Positions 15,075-22,491 of a stretch of DNA of 64,000 bases are shown piece after piece. The notes under the pieces were generated by a model. It saw only the letters and a list, made by a program, of their open reading frames with translations, had not been told where the DNA came from and made no database searches. The translations under genes were made by a program, and so were the position numbers. This stretch comes from Pilosibacter fragilis (GTDB lineage Bacteria; Bacillota; Clostridia; Lachnospirales; Lachnospiraceae): NCBI RefSeq assembly GCF_032490495.1, contig NZ_JAVYJB010000003.1, forward strand, positions 1 through 64,000, read 5' to 3'. Every line of letters starts with the position of its first letter. Position 1 is the first letter of the stretch.

Positions 15075-15905
15075 TTACTCTATCATTTTCAAGTAAATAA
15101 AATAGCTTGCAGTTCCTCCATAACCGTTTTGGGTATTCCAGTCGGCTATTATTTCATAGATATACCCGCCCGGTTTAAGAGTGAGGACATTTCCAGTCAT
15201 AGTTACATCTTCGCTGTTTGTAGTAGGTTTCCCCCAATATTCATCACTCCAACATTTTACACTTAAAATAGTATCGGGTTCTTCTGTAAAACTTAGTGTA
15301 GCTGTTGCTTCTGGTGTTTCATACGGCGGGGATAATAATTCTTCACAATCTAAAGGGTGTGCGCTATCGGTAGTTGTACTTATAGAATTTCCATCAACAT
15401 CTTTTTTCTGCCACGAATAAGCACCTAATAATGCACTGACATAGGTGTTATCACTTACTAAACCTAAAGCAGGCGGCTCTTCCAAAATCACATTGGCAGT
15501 TCCAGAATTTAATAATTCATTGGCATAGCTATTAAGTGCTTGGCATGGCTCATACTTTGTTTTATAGCCTACACCATCAATTATAAGAAATGGGTTATAT
15601 GCCGTAATCTCTGTCTGTGTGCCGTCGGTCATAATCAGGGTAAAAGTAACGCCTTGCCCTACATATTCTGTGTAAGAATTATCTTGATTATAGATAACTA
15701 CATCATTCAAATAGCCTACTAACTCTGAAATATCCTCAATTTCAACTGTTTTGTCTGGCGGCGTTAATTGCACTTTGGCTGACGCTATTTGTGCTGCGTC
15801 CAGATTTTTATATGGTTTTTTCCCCATTGTAAACAGAAAGACCATTACCACAATGCACAATAAGACCATGCACACCATTGTGATTATTAACCATTTCTTT
15901 TTCAT
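15075..15905 (-). CDS. Membrane-anchored extracytoplasmic protein, cargo slot 1 of element B
   Basis: A 276-residue protein with one N-terminal transmembrane or uncleaved signal segment (about 5-26, LIITMVCMVLLCIVVMVFLF) and a predicted outside domain. It has no lipobox. The C-terminal region (TLKPGGYIYEIIADW) resembles the extracytoplasmic domains found after BlaR1/MecR1-like or DUF5301 proteins, but this is a weak impression. Start ATG at 15905 follows GGAGG. The gene is AT-rich and occupies the slot that holds a different protein in element A. Confidence 0.7.
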   Translation of the reverse strand: MKKKWLIITMVCMVLLCIVVMVFLFTMGKKPYKNLDAAQIASAKVQLTPPDKTVEIEDISELVGYLNDVVIYNQDNSYTEYVGQGVTFTLIMTDGTQTEITAYNPFLIIDGVGYKTKYEPCQALNSYANELLNSGTANVILEEPPALGLVSDNTYVSALLGAYSWQKKDVDGNSISTTTDSAHPLDCEELLSPPYETPEATATLSFTEEPDTILSVKCWSDEYWGKPTTNSEDVTMTGNVLTLKPGGYIYEIIADWNTQNGYGGTASYFIYLKMIE

Positions 15906-16017
15906 AACAGAAGCCTCCTTTATCTTTCATTTTTCTGTTATTTATATAGACGCAAAAAAGAGGAAAAGGTTTCATTATTCATAAATATCATAGCACAAGA
16001 GTATGAACAAATCCATA

Positions 16018-16314
16018 TCAATTCAGCCTGTCAGCGGCATTATTTTCTCTGGCATACCTTCGCGCTGCTTCCCGCCGTTTCTCGCTGTATGGGGCGGTCA
16101 GACGGAAAGAGAAACGCCCCTTTGCAATATCAAACTCCATGCAGCCCGTTTCGGGGTCTGCGTCGGTCTGGCGGCACTGGTCGGGGTGCTGTCCGGCGTA
16201 GGCGGCAAGCCGCTTCTTTAAGTCGGTGTTGTGGGTGCGGATATGGATAAGGGGGCCTTTCTCGTCAAACCAAATATCGGTGGTCTTTTCCTGCTTCGTA
16301 AGCCCTGTTCTCAT
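16018..16314 (-). CDS. Conserved 98-aa IME protein
   Basis: Homologue of the element A protein at 6707-7003 with the same length and ends (MRTGLTKQEKTTDIWFDE ... AADRLN). Function unknown. Start ATG at 16314 follows GGAGA, and the upstream hairpin GCCCCTATTGCG/AGGGGC is retained. The high conservation between the two elements, while cargo on one side is exchanged, suggests it belongs to the core machinery. Confidence 0.65.
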   Translation of the reverse strand: MRTGLTKQEKTTDIWFDEKGPLIHIRTHNTDLKKRLAAYAGQHPDQCRQTDADPETGCMEFDIAKGRFSFRLTAPYSEKRREAARRYARENNAADRLN

Positions 16315-16411
16315 AAACTCTCCTTTCTGCGCCCCTGTTACGCAATAGGGGCATTTTCGGGTGTTTTTCCCGGCTCTTGACTTGGGGAAAATGAGGATTT
16401 TCAAATAGAAA

Positions 16412-16443
16412 CCGCCCGGACGGGGAGTGTATCGTCAGGGCGG
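16412..16443 (-). terminator. Terminator downstream of tnpW-like gene, element B
   Basis: CCGCCC and GGGCGG with inner pairing form a stem equal to that at 7103-7134. The U-run is weaker here (TTTCTATTTG). Confidence 0.55.
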
Positions 16444-16449
16444 CTGTTA

Positions 16450-16638
16450 TCACAAGATTTCTGTTTTTTCCGGCTCTTGACCGTCAGACGCGGATAAACG
16501 CGAGCTGTCGGCAAGTGCCAGTTTGAGCAGCTTGTCGCGGAATGTTTCTTTGCTGCTGTGATTGAAAAATAACTCCGCAACAATGGTCTGCCCGTTCCTC
16601 TGGGTCGTAATGATACTGTCGGGGGTCTGTTCTGCCAT
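16450..16638 (-). CDS. tnpW: TnpW-like small protein
   Basis: A 62-residue protein with the TnpW-type core VAELFFNHSSKETFRDKLLKL. It lies 80 bp downstream of the recombinase gene. Start ATG at 16638 follows AAAGGAG. In element A the TnpW gene is at the opposite end of the element, beside the primase, and TnpV follows the recombinase, so the accessory genes have been shuffled between the two relatives. Confidence 0.7.
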   Translation of the reverse strand: MAEQTPDSIITTQRNGQTIVAELFFNHSSKETFRDKLLKLALADSSRLSASDGQEPEKTEIL

Positions 16639-16717
16639 AGGCGGCTCCTTTCTTTGGGCGCAAAAGAGGGATTTCCCGTAGTTCGGAAAATCCCTCTTGG
16701 TTGACGGTTATTCTGTT

Positions 16718-18568
16718 TTACTGTGTGGGCTGTGCGGCGGCTGCCTGCGCCTTTCGCCTTGCCCGGTATTCCCGCGCTTTCATGCGGTCATACTCCCGCT
16801 GCTTTTCAAGGTTTCGCGCCCGGTACTCCCTTGAATACTGCCGGTGGTAGGCGCGGCTCTTTTCCTTTTTGGCTTCTTCGATTTCCTCCCGCATTTGCCG
16901 GATTTCCTGCTCGGTCGGCTCTGCAAGCTGCGTCACTTCATTCTCAAACTTGCCGATATAATTGAAATATATGCTGATGTGCTGGATTGCGTATCTCGCC
17001 CTTTTCTGGTCGCGCTCATGCACTTCAATCCTGCTGATAAACTCGTTGAGAATGGCGGGTGTAAGTTCGGTAAAGGCCGCATGGCGTTCCGTCAGCTTCA
17101 AAAACTTCTGCACCCGTCCTCCCGCGTTCTCATAAGCGGATAGCTGCTCTTGGAGCGTGGCAAGCTCCGCTTTCAGCGCGTAGTATTCTTCCGAATACTT
17201 CTGCGACATCTGCTCATAGCGGTCTTGCGGGATCGTGCCGAGGGCGTTGTCCTCATAGAGCTTATTCAGCACCTTGTCAATCTGTTCAAGGCGCGTCGTG
17301 ATTTGCGGAATACGCTTCTGCTGCTTTTTGGTCTGGTCGGTCTGCTGCATGGCAAGGTTCTTTTTCACTAATGCTTCAAACTCCGCCCGATTGCTGATAG
17401 AATAGTCCTCGATTTTCTTCAGCACTTCCGCGATGGTCTGCATGAGCAAGTCCGCGTCCATGATGTGCGGAGAATGGCATTTGGGGTTCTTGGCTTTCCC
17501 CTTGTGGTACTCGCTGCAAAAAGCAACGTGCCGCTTGCCGCCGTTCCGGTAATCAATACGAATGTGCATTTTTGCGCCGCAGTCCTTACAGAAAAGTAAG
17601 CCGGACAGAGGGTGGATTTCCCCGTCCCCGTTGGGGCGTCTGACGGGTGCGTTTTCCAAAATCCGCTGTACGGTTTCAAAATCGCTGCGGCTGATAATCG
17701 GCTCATGCACATTTTCTGTGATGTGCCACTGGCTCCGGTCTACATAGTGGTTATGTTTATCCCGGAAATGCTTTGTAGTCTTGAAGTTGACCACATCGCC
17801 GCAATACTCCTGCCGTGTGAGGATATTGGTCAAGGTGGCTTTGTTCCACTTGCAGCGGTTATCCTCGTTGAGCGTCTTATTTTTACAGGTTCCCCGCCCT
17901 CGGTCTTTCATATAGAAAGTGGGGGTTGGGATTCGCTCCTGTGTCAGATATACGGCGATTTGGTTGCGGTTCTTCCCACCGATAAACAGGCGGAAAATAA
18001 GGCGTACAACCTCGGCGGCTTCTTCGTCGATTATCCAAAAGTCCTTGTTATCCGGGGCTTTGATATAGCCGTAAGGGGCTTCGGTGACAATCGGCTTTCC
18101 ACTCATGCCCTTGGTCTTAATGCCCGTTTTCACTTTCTTGCTGATGTCCTTTGCGTACCACTCCGACATGATGTTGATAAAGGGCGCAAACTCCAATGTG
18201 TCGGGCTTCTCGCTGTCAATGCCGTTGTTGACCGCGATAAAGCGCACATTGTTCCGTCTGAATATCTCCATCGCGTTGCCGACTTGGAGATAGTCGCGCC
18301 CCCAGCGGGTAAGGTCTTTCATAATGCAGACACCGATTTTCCCGTTTTCCACATCGTCCATCATGCGGGAGTAGGCGGAACGGTCAAAAAACCTGCCGCT
18401 TTCGTCATCGTCGATGTAGTGCCGGATATTGGTTAGGTGCTGCCCTCTGGCATAGTTCTCCAAAAATATTTTTTGGTTCTGTATGCTGTTGCTCTCGCCG
18501 CCATCCCTGTCCTCGTCGCCCACGGAAAGGCGGGAGTAAAGGGCTGTAATTTTGCTATAATCAGTCAT
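16718..18568 (-). CDS. Large serine recombinase of element B
   Basis: A 616-residue recombinase. The resolvase domain has the nucleophile Ser in YSRLSVGDED and DLTRWGRDYLQVG. A recombinase domain, a zinc ribbon (LLFCKDCGAKMHI ... CHSPHI), a coiled coil and a DUF4368-like region with an Arg/Lys-rich tail (REYRARRKAQAAAAQ) follow. ATG at 18568 is preferred over 18574 because GGAGG is 8 bases upstream. It starts 57 bp from the virD4 junction. Its sequence is much closer to the element C type than to element A, although its element backbone is closest to element A. Confidence 0.92.
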   Translation of the reverse strand: MTDYSKITALYSRLSVGDEDRDGGESNSIQNQKIFLENYARGQHLTNIRHYIDDDESGRFFDRSAYSRMMDDVENGKIGVCIMKDLTRWGRDYLQVGNAMEIFRRNNVRFIAVNNGIDSEKPDTLEFAPFINIMSEWYAKDISKKVKTGIKTKGMSGKPIVTEAPYGYIKAPDNKDFWIIDEEAAEVVRLIFRLFIGGKNRNQIAVYLTQERIPTPTFYMKDRGRGTCKNKTLNEDNRCKWNKATLTNILTRQEYCGDVVNFKTTKHFRDKHNHYVDRSQWHITENVHEPIISRSDFETVQRILENAPVRRPNGDGEIHPLSGLLFCKDCGAKMHIRIDYRNGGKRHVAFCSEYHKGKAKNPKCHSPHIMDADLLMQTIAEVLKKIEDYSISNRAEFEALVKKNLAMQQTDQTKKQQKRIPQITTRLEQIDKVLNKLYEDNALGTIPQDRYEQMSQKYSEEYYALKAELATLQEQLSAYENAGGRVQKFLKLTERHAAFTELTPAILNEFISRIEVHERDQKRARYAIQHISIYFNYIGKFENEVTQLAEPTEQEIRQMREEIEEAKKEKSRAYHRQYSREYRARNLEKQREYDRMKAREYRARRKAQAAAAQPTQ

Positions 18569-18614
18569 GTGCATAACCTCCTGTGCGTCCATGTATGTGT
18601 CATTTACACTTAAA

Positions 18615-18620
18615 ATTATG
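18615..18620 (-). promoter_or_regulatory. -10 half (CATAAT) of circle-only promoter, element B
   Basis: CATAAT lies 4 bp inside the upstream end. The integrated -35 position is GTATGG of virD4, not a -35 match. In the circle the hexamer would be TTGACA with a 17-bp spacer. Confidence 0.7.
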
Positions 18621-18624
18621 CACT

Positions 18625-18627
18625 CCA
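18625..18627. repeat. Attachment core of element B, upstream end
   Basis: CCA, paired with 10142-10144. Confidence 0.7.
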
Positions 18628-18927
18628 ACGGGCAGAACCATACTCCATGCCATGACGGTACTTCTTGGCGTTTTTACTTTTGAGATACACCGCCAGACGC
18701 AGGCCAGCACCGCAGCACAGCCCCACCAGCAGATCCAACGGGTGCAGGCTGGGCCAGAAACTTTGCAGCGCCCCAGGCAGGACAGCAAACAGGGAAAGGA
18801 ATTTCTCTGAAGCATTTGCCCCCTGTGCCAGCCGCCATGCCTCCCCGAAGTTGGTAGCAAACAGCCCCATCAGGAGATAGGGCAGGTTCAGCAAAACGAG
18901 CTTTTTGATGTCAAGCTGCTTTTTCAT
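18625..18927 (-). pseudogene. virD4/T4CP fragment 1, N-terminus
   Basis: The first 101 codons of the ICE-1 coupling protein run from MKKQLDIKKL to YGSARW. Two membrane segments (about 8-24 and 62-82) anchor the protein in the inner membrane, as usual for CD1115-type VirD4. Start ATG at 18927 overlaps the pcfB stop (ATGA), so the gene is coupled to pcfB. Element B then adds two foreign codons and a stop. With the IMEs present, only this anchor would be produced; it might still insert in the membrane, with unknown effect. Confidence 0.92.
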
Positions 18928-19424
18928 CGTTCCAGCTCCTTTCGCTTGGTGCGGTCCACCACGGCATTTTTGACCATCTCTTTGAACTGACTGAGTTTTG
19001 CCAGTACGGACGGGCGTTCCGTTTTCTCGGCCTTCTTGACCTTTTTGCTGGTGTACTCGGTAAATGCAGCGGTCAGCGCATCGGCGTCACGGCCTTTGAA
19101 AAAGATCAGGTACTTGGGCGGGGAGCTGCTGCGGTCTTTCTTCACCGCATAATCCACACCATATTTCCGGGCGATCTTCTCAAATTCCTTGATGGAAGGG
19201 TCTGTGATCTCGATATTGGAGATCCCCTGATTCTGACCAATGAGCTGCTTGACGGTCTGTTTGCCGTGGGGTGTCACAGGAGCGTCACGGCTTCTTTGCT
19301 TTTGCAGCTTCTTTTCCTTGCAGTGGGCCATGTACTTGCTGATGGCGGCTTTGAGCAGCCTGCCGGTGAACTTTGTTCCACTGACAACCAGCGTTAAAGT
19401 CCTGTTTTCCACTTCTTCCTGCAT
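18924..19424 (-). CDS. pcfB: PcfB family (DUF3801) conjugation protein
   Basis: A 166-residue protein of the PcfB/DUF3801 family. PcfB-type proteins are encoded just upstream of VirD4/PcfC coupling proteins and are thought to help relaxosome-coupling protein contact. The chain has TGRLLKAAISKYMAH near the N-terminus and a basic C-terminus (KRKELER). ATG at 19424 is chosen because GGAGG lies 8 bases upstream; an ATG two codons earlier is too close. It overlaps virD4 by four bases. It is intact, but its partner gene is disrupted. Confidence 0.85.
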   Translation of the reverse strand: MQEEVENRTLTLVVSGTKFTGRLLKAAISKYMAHCKEKKLQKQRSRDAPVTPHGKQTVKQLIGQNQGISNIEITDPSIKEFEKIARKYGVDYAVKKDRSSSPPKYLIFFKGRDADALTAAFTEYTSKKVKKAEKTERPSVLAKLSQFKEMVKNAVVDRTKRKELER

Positions 19425-19510
19425 TTTCATCGCCTCCTTTCCACAAAATGTGCAGGGGTGGTGCATTTATTTCTAAGGCGGAACCACCAGCCTCCGGAGA
19501 AAATATTTCT

Positions 19511-19930
19511 TCATCGCTCCATCCCGCGGCTCTTTTTCTTTACCGGCTTCTTATCCGGCAGATTCCACTCTTTCCGAAACTCAGCCACACCTTTGGGGTT
19601 AAATGCCTTCAACTTCTCCAGATCAAAGGCAACGGCAGAATATTTTCCATAACCGGACTGCACCTGGTAGGGAAGCACCTTCCCCAATTTGTTCTCTTTG
19701 ATGAATCGCAGCAGGTCCTTGCTGATGTCACCGGAAATAAACGCCTCTCCGGGGTCCAGGGAATACCCCGGAAGGTTCACCGTCATATCTGCAAACGGTT
19801 CCTCCCCATCTTCTGTATGGGTAATCATGCCGATATAAAGCCGATGATTATTCGCATACATCCCAAGTTGCAGCGATATGGTTTCTTCCCCATATTCCCA
19901 CTTAAAGGGTACTTTCTTTTCCTCATTCAT
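19511..19930 (-). CDS. DUF4313 protein
   Basis: A 139-residue protein of the DUF4313 family, common in Tn1549-type ICEs. It begins MNEEKKVPFKWEYGEE and ends in a basic tail (KKPVKKKSRGMER). It is mostly beta strand in character at first (ISLQLGMYANNHRLYIGM) and cytoplasmic. Start ATG at 19930 follows AGGAGGA. Function unknown. It lies in the regulatory/replication gene cluster upstream of pcfB. Confidence 0.7.
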   Translation of the reverse strand: MNEEKKVPFKWEYGEETISLQLGMYANNHRLYIGMITHTEDGEEPFADMTVNLPGYSLDPGEAFISGDISKDLLRFIKENKLGKVLPYQVQSGYGKYSAVAFDLEKLKAFNPKGVAEFRKEWNLPDKKPVKKKSRGMER

Positions 19931-19942
19931 ATCGGATTCCTC

Positions 19943-20254
19943 CTATCGTATCTGTTCTTTGTGGTCATAAAACAAATCTCCATTTCTGACCTTTGCATGG
20001 CTGAGAATCTTGATCTGCCCCTTTGCCTGACTGTCCAGAGCTTTTTCATAGCCTATCTCTGACAAAAACAGGCGGGTGCGTTCTCCTTTCCAGCCCACCG
20101 GGGAATCATGCGTCAGCACATCAAAAATAATCATGTGCCGGGTGTTCTCCGCAAATCGCTGGAGATCCATGTAGTCATGACCGTGATAGTTCTGCGCCCC
20201 GGCTTTCTGGCGCATTTCCTCCATCAGCTGCCCGATTGTTTTGCCTTCCTGCAT
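19943..20254 (-). CDS. Small ICE protein, paralogue of 22204-22479
   Basis: A 103-residue protein beginning MQEGKTIGQLMEEM. The central part NTRHMIIFDVLTH ... TRLFLSEIGYEKAL aligns with NTRWMIEFSVLRP ... MRMFLTEDGYQAAL in the protein at 22204-22479, so the two are paralogues within the same cluster. Start ATG at 20254 follows AAAGGAA; an upstream GTG gives three more residues but overlaps the ribosome site. Function unknown. Confidence 0.6.
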   Translation of the reverse strand: MQEGKTIGQLMEEMRQKAGAQNYHGHDYMDLQRFAENTRHMIIFDVLTHDSPVGWKGERTRLFLSEIGYEKALDSQAKGQIKILSHAKVRNGDLFYDHKEQIR

Positions 20255-20276
20255 AAAACCCACTTCCTTTCCGTTC

Positions 20277-21023
20277 TTATGAGACCAGCAAGATCATCTC
20301 CCGCAGCTGAGCAAAGTAGAGCTTTCCCTTTGGCGTAACCAGCGTGTAGGAGCCGGTATGCCCGTGATTGCAGTAGTCTTTCACACAGAACAGCCCCGTA
20401 TTTTTCACATTGGCATAGGGCAGCACATTGCCGGATGCTGTGCGGTACACAAACCGTCGTTCTATCAGAAACCGAACAAACCGGCGCTCCGGGACATCCA
20501 ACTCTTTGGCGGTTGTCCTGAGATTGGTGCTGTGCTTTAAGTCGATGAACAGGTCATAGAAAGCGGCTTTGCCCTCCAGCTGTGCATTTTCCTTACGCAG
20601 AGAAATATTTGCTTCACGCTCAGCCAACAAGTCTGAGCAGAGCTTCATCAGAGCCTCCGGGGAAGTAGCTACCTCCCAAAGCTTCTCTCTTGTGAGATAG
20701 GCCCCGTGCTTGCGAATGGTAGGCAGAACCTCATCGAATACCCACTGTTCAAACTGTTCTGCCGATGGCAATTTGCTGTGAACAATCAGGCGGTACAAAT
20801 CTCCTTCGGGGATAAAAGTCATACTGATTTTGCGGTCGGGGCTTTGTGGGTGAGGTGCGTCGCGTTTCACGACATACCTACAATGGCGGATAATTGCATC
20901 GCGGGAATTGCTGTACCCCAGCGCAGCGGCCACATCCGTTCCGCAGAACAGGTATTTGCCGTTTTCTTCGATGACCCGGATACTGCCAAACTCCGGGTTT
21001 TTGAAAATTTCCATCTGGTTCAT
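20277..21023 (-). CDS. Phage-type antirepressor (BRO-N / KilA-C)
   Basis: A 248-residue protein with an N-terminal BRO domain (about 1-110; signature GTDVAAALGYSNSRDAI and FEQWVFDEVLPTIRKHG). A coiled stretch and a C-terminal KilA-C/ANT-type DNA-binding domain (about 150-245; TTAKELDVPERRFVRFL) follow. Such proteins counter repressors in phages and are common passengers in ICE-1-type elements. Start ATG at 21023 follows GGAGG. Its target is unknown; the nearest candidates are regulators outside this window. Confidence 0.85.
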   Translation of the reverse strand: MNQMEIFKNPEFGSIRVIEENGKYLFCGTDVAAALGYSNSRDAIIRHCRYVVKRDAPHPQSPDRKISMTFIPEGDLYRLIVHSKLPSAEQFEQWVFDEVLPTIRKHGAYLTREKLWEVATSPEALMKLCSDLLAEREANISLRKENAQLEGKAAFYDLFIDLKHSTNLRTTAKELDVPERRFVRFLIERRFVYRTASGNVLPYANVKNTGLFCVKDYCNHGHTGSYTLVTPKGKLYFAQLREMILLVS

Positions 21024-21057
21024 GTCGTGCCTCCTTTGGCATGATAAAAGGCGGCCT

Positions 21058-21921
21058 TTACCAGCCGCCTGCGTGCATATCGTGGTTGACCAATGAAGTG
21101 AAGTGATTATTCATGGTGGTAGGCGCATTGAACAGCACCGCAAGCAGGTACTGCTTCATGTTGCGTACCTGGGTGGTGTTCTTTTGCAGACAGTCCATGA
21201 CAAACTCGATGTGGGAGCTGTCCAGTTTCAAAAAACGGGAACGCACGATCTCGTGAGGAAAGTCTGCCCCAGAGATCCGGGTGGTCTTTCGTCTGGCACA
21301 GACCGTTTCTACCAACAGCTCTACGATCTCATTCAGGTCATCCAGGTAGAGAGGATAACGCTGCTTCAGACAGTCATACTCGATATTCTCCAAAATCAAT
21401 TCCCGATAATTTTCTATCTCTGTGACAGACATCGCATCTCTTCCTTTCCGTTCCGGCGGTCTTGCCGCCGCTGTTTCCCGGAAGGGAATGGAATCGGTAC
21501 TTGATCCATAAGTAATTGATTTTTCTGTATTTGATTTCCCTATATTTAATTCTGCGGGCTTTTCCGTATCCGGTTTATCCATATACGGGTTTTCCGTATC
21601 TGGTGAATCCGTATCCGGTTTTCTAAGCTGTGGCTGCTCGTATATGACATACTCCGTATCACTGATGCGTCCCTGGCTGTCACGCAGTTTGTGCCGCACA
21701 ATGTAACCGGCAGCCTCCAATTCCCGCAACGCAGCGCCTATGGCATCCACGCCCTCCTTACAGATCTTTGCAAGACCACGGGTGGTGTAATTCCAGTCCT
21801 CTGGCAAAGATAACATCATGGAAAGCAGTCCCTTGGCTTTTAACGACAGGTTTGCATTTCGTAAATGATGATTGCTCATCACGGTATAATCACGGGTCCG
21901 TTCAATGCGAAAAACGGCCAT
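21058..21921 (-). CDS. Replication-initiator-like protein (N-terminal winged helix, DUF6017)
   Basis: A 287-residue protein. The N-terminal winged-helix domain (MAVFRIERTRDYTVMSNHHL ... LSLKAKGLLSMML) is of the RepA_N/replication-initiator type, and a DUF6017-like C-terminal domain occupies about 160-285. Between them is a linker of short repeats (KPDTDSPDTENPYMDKPDT). It probably starts replication or controls maintenance of the ICE-1 circle, together with parA and parB upstream. ATG at 21921 follows GGAGTGAGG. An earlier in-frame ATG at 21963 lacks a ribosome site. Confidence 0.75.
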   Translation of the reverse strand: MAVFRIERTRDYTVMSNHHLRNANLSLKAKGLLSMMLSLPEDWNYTTRGLAKICKEGVDAIGAALRELEAAGYIVRHKLRDSQGRISDTEYVIYEQPQLRKPDTDSPDTENPYMDKPDTEKPAELNIGKSNTEKSITYGSSTDSIPFRETAAARPPERKGRDAMSVTEIENYRELILENIEYDCLKQRYPLYLDDLNEIVELLVETVCARRKTTRISGADFPHEIVRSRFLKLDSSHIEFVMDCLQKNTTQVRNMKQYLLAVLFNAPTTMNNHFTSLVNHDMHAGGW

Positions 21922-21988
21922 CGACCTCACTCCTTCCGAATTTTGGGTACAAAAAAACCGCAATCCTCATTCCAAAGAATTGCGGTGT

Positions 21989-22174
21989 TCAACACTTTTC
22001 AAATTTTCTTGCATAGAACCAAAACAGCGGCTTTCGAGGACGCGCCTCTGTAAATGGCTCCTCCTGGGCGAAAGGAAGTGTTTGCATCACTCGGTCAATA
22101 TCCGTTGAATCCATGTCATGCTGAGATTTGCAATCTTCCCGGATTGCTTCTTGAATTTCCTTTACCGTACACAT
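21989..22174 (-). CDS. Small acidic/aromatic protein, unknown
   Basis: A 61-residue protein beginning MCTVKEIQEAIREDC and ending FWFYARKFEKC. Start ATG at 22174 has AAGGA at fitting distance; the ATG two codons earlier is too close. No family is recognised. It sits in the same direction between the parB-linked 91-aa gene and the DUF6017 gene. Confidence 0.5.
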   Translation of the reverse strand: MCTVKEIQEAIREDCKSQHDMDSTDIDRVMQTLPFAQEEPFTEARPRKPLFWFYARKFEKC

Positions 22175-22203
22175 AGTCATTCCTTTCCTTTCGTTGTATG
22201 GGT

Positions 22204-22479
22204 TTATGAGCGGCGGCGTTTTCCCGGTTTGAAATCGAGGATATGTCCCTCAATCACACGAGCGTAACGCTTGATCTTAATCTCCCGGCGCTGCTGGCTT
22301 TGCAGGGCAGCCTGATACCCGTCCTCGGTCAAAAACATCCGCATTTCCTCTCCGGGGCTGCCGTAAGCTGTGCTGGGACGCAGGACGGAAAACTCAATCA
22401 TCCAGCGGGTGTTATCCCAAAACCTCTCTACGGCGAGAATGTTGTGTCCTTTCAGCTCACGGGCTGAAATATCCCTCAT
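22204..22479 (-). CDS. Small ICE protein, paralogue of 19943-20254
   Basis: A 91-residue basic protein (MRDISARELKGHNILAV ... KPGKRRRS) with the shared motif NTRWMIEFSVL and MRMFLTEDGYQAAL. Start ATG at 22479 follows AAAGGAG, 12 bp after the parB stop, so it is probably in the parAB operon. Function unknown; a partition or copy-control accessory is possible. Confidence 0.6.
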   Translation of the reverse strand: MRDISARELKGHNILAVERFWDNTRWMIEFSVLRPSTAYGSPGEEMRMFLTEDGYQAALQSQQRREIKIKRYARVIEGHILDFKPGKRRRS

Positions 22480-22491
22480 AGGCGGCTCCTT

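Larger units (their letters stand above)
10142..18627 (-). mobile_element. Element B: Tn4451-like IME in virD4
   Basis: An 8.48-kb element whose ends share only CCA (10142-10144 and 18625-18627). Removal restores codons for SARWGTSED of virD4 in frame. Minus-strand order is recombinase, tnpW-like, 98-aa protein, 276-aa membrane cargo, DUF3847, oriT, relaxase, primase-helicase; a 218-aa membrane protein is on the plus strand. It is a sister of element A in backbone but has an unrelated recombinase and cargo. Confidence 0.9.
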
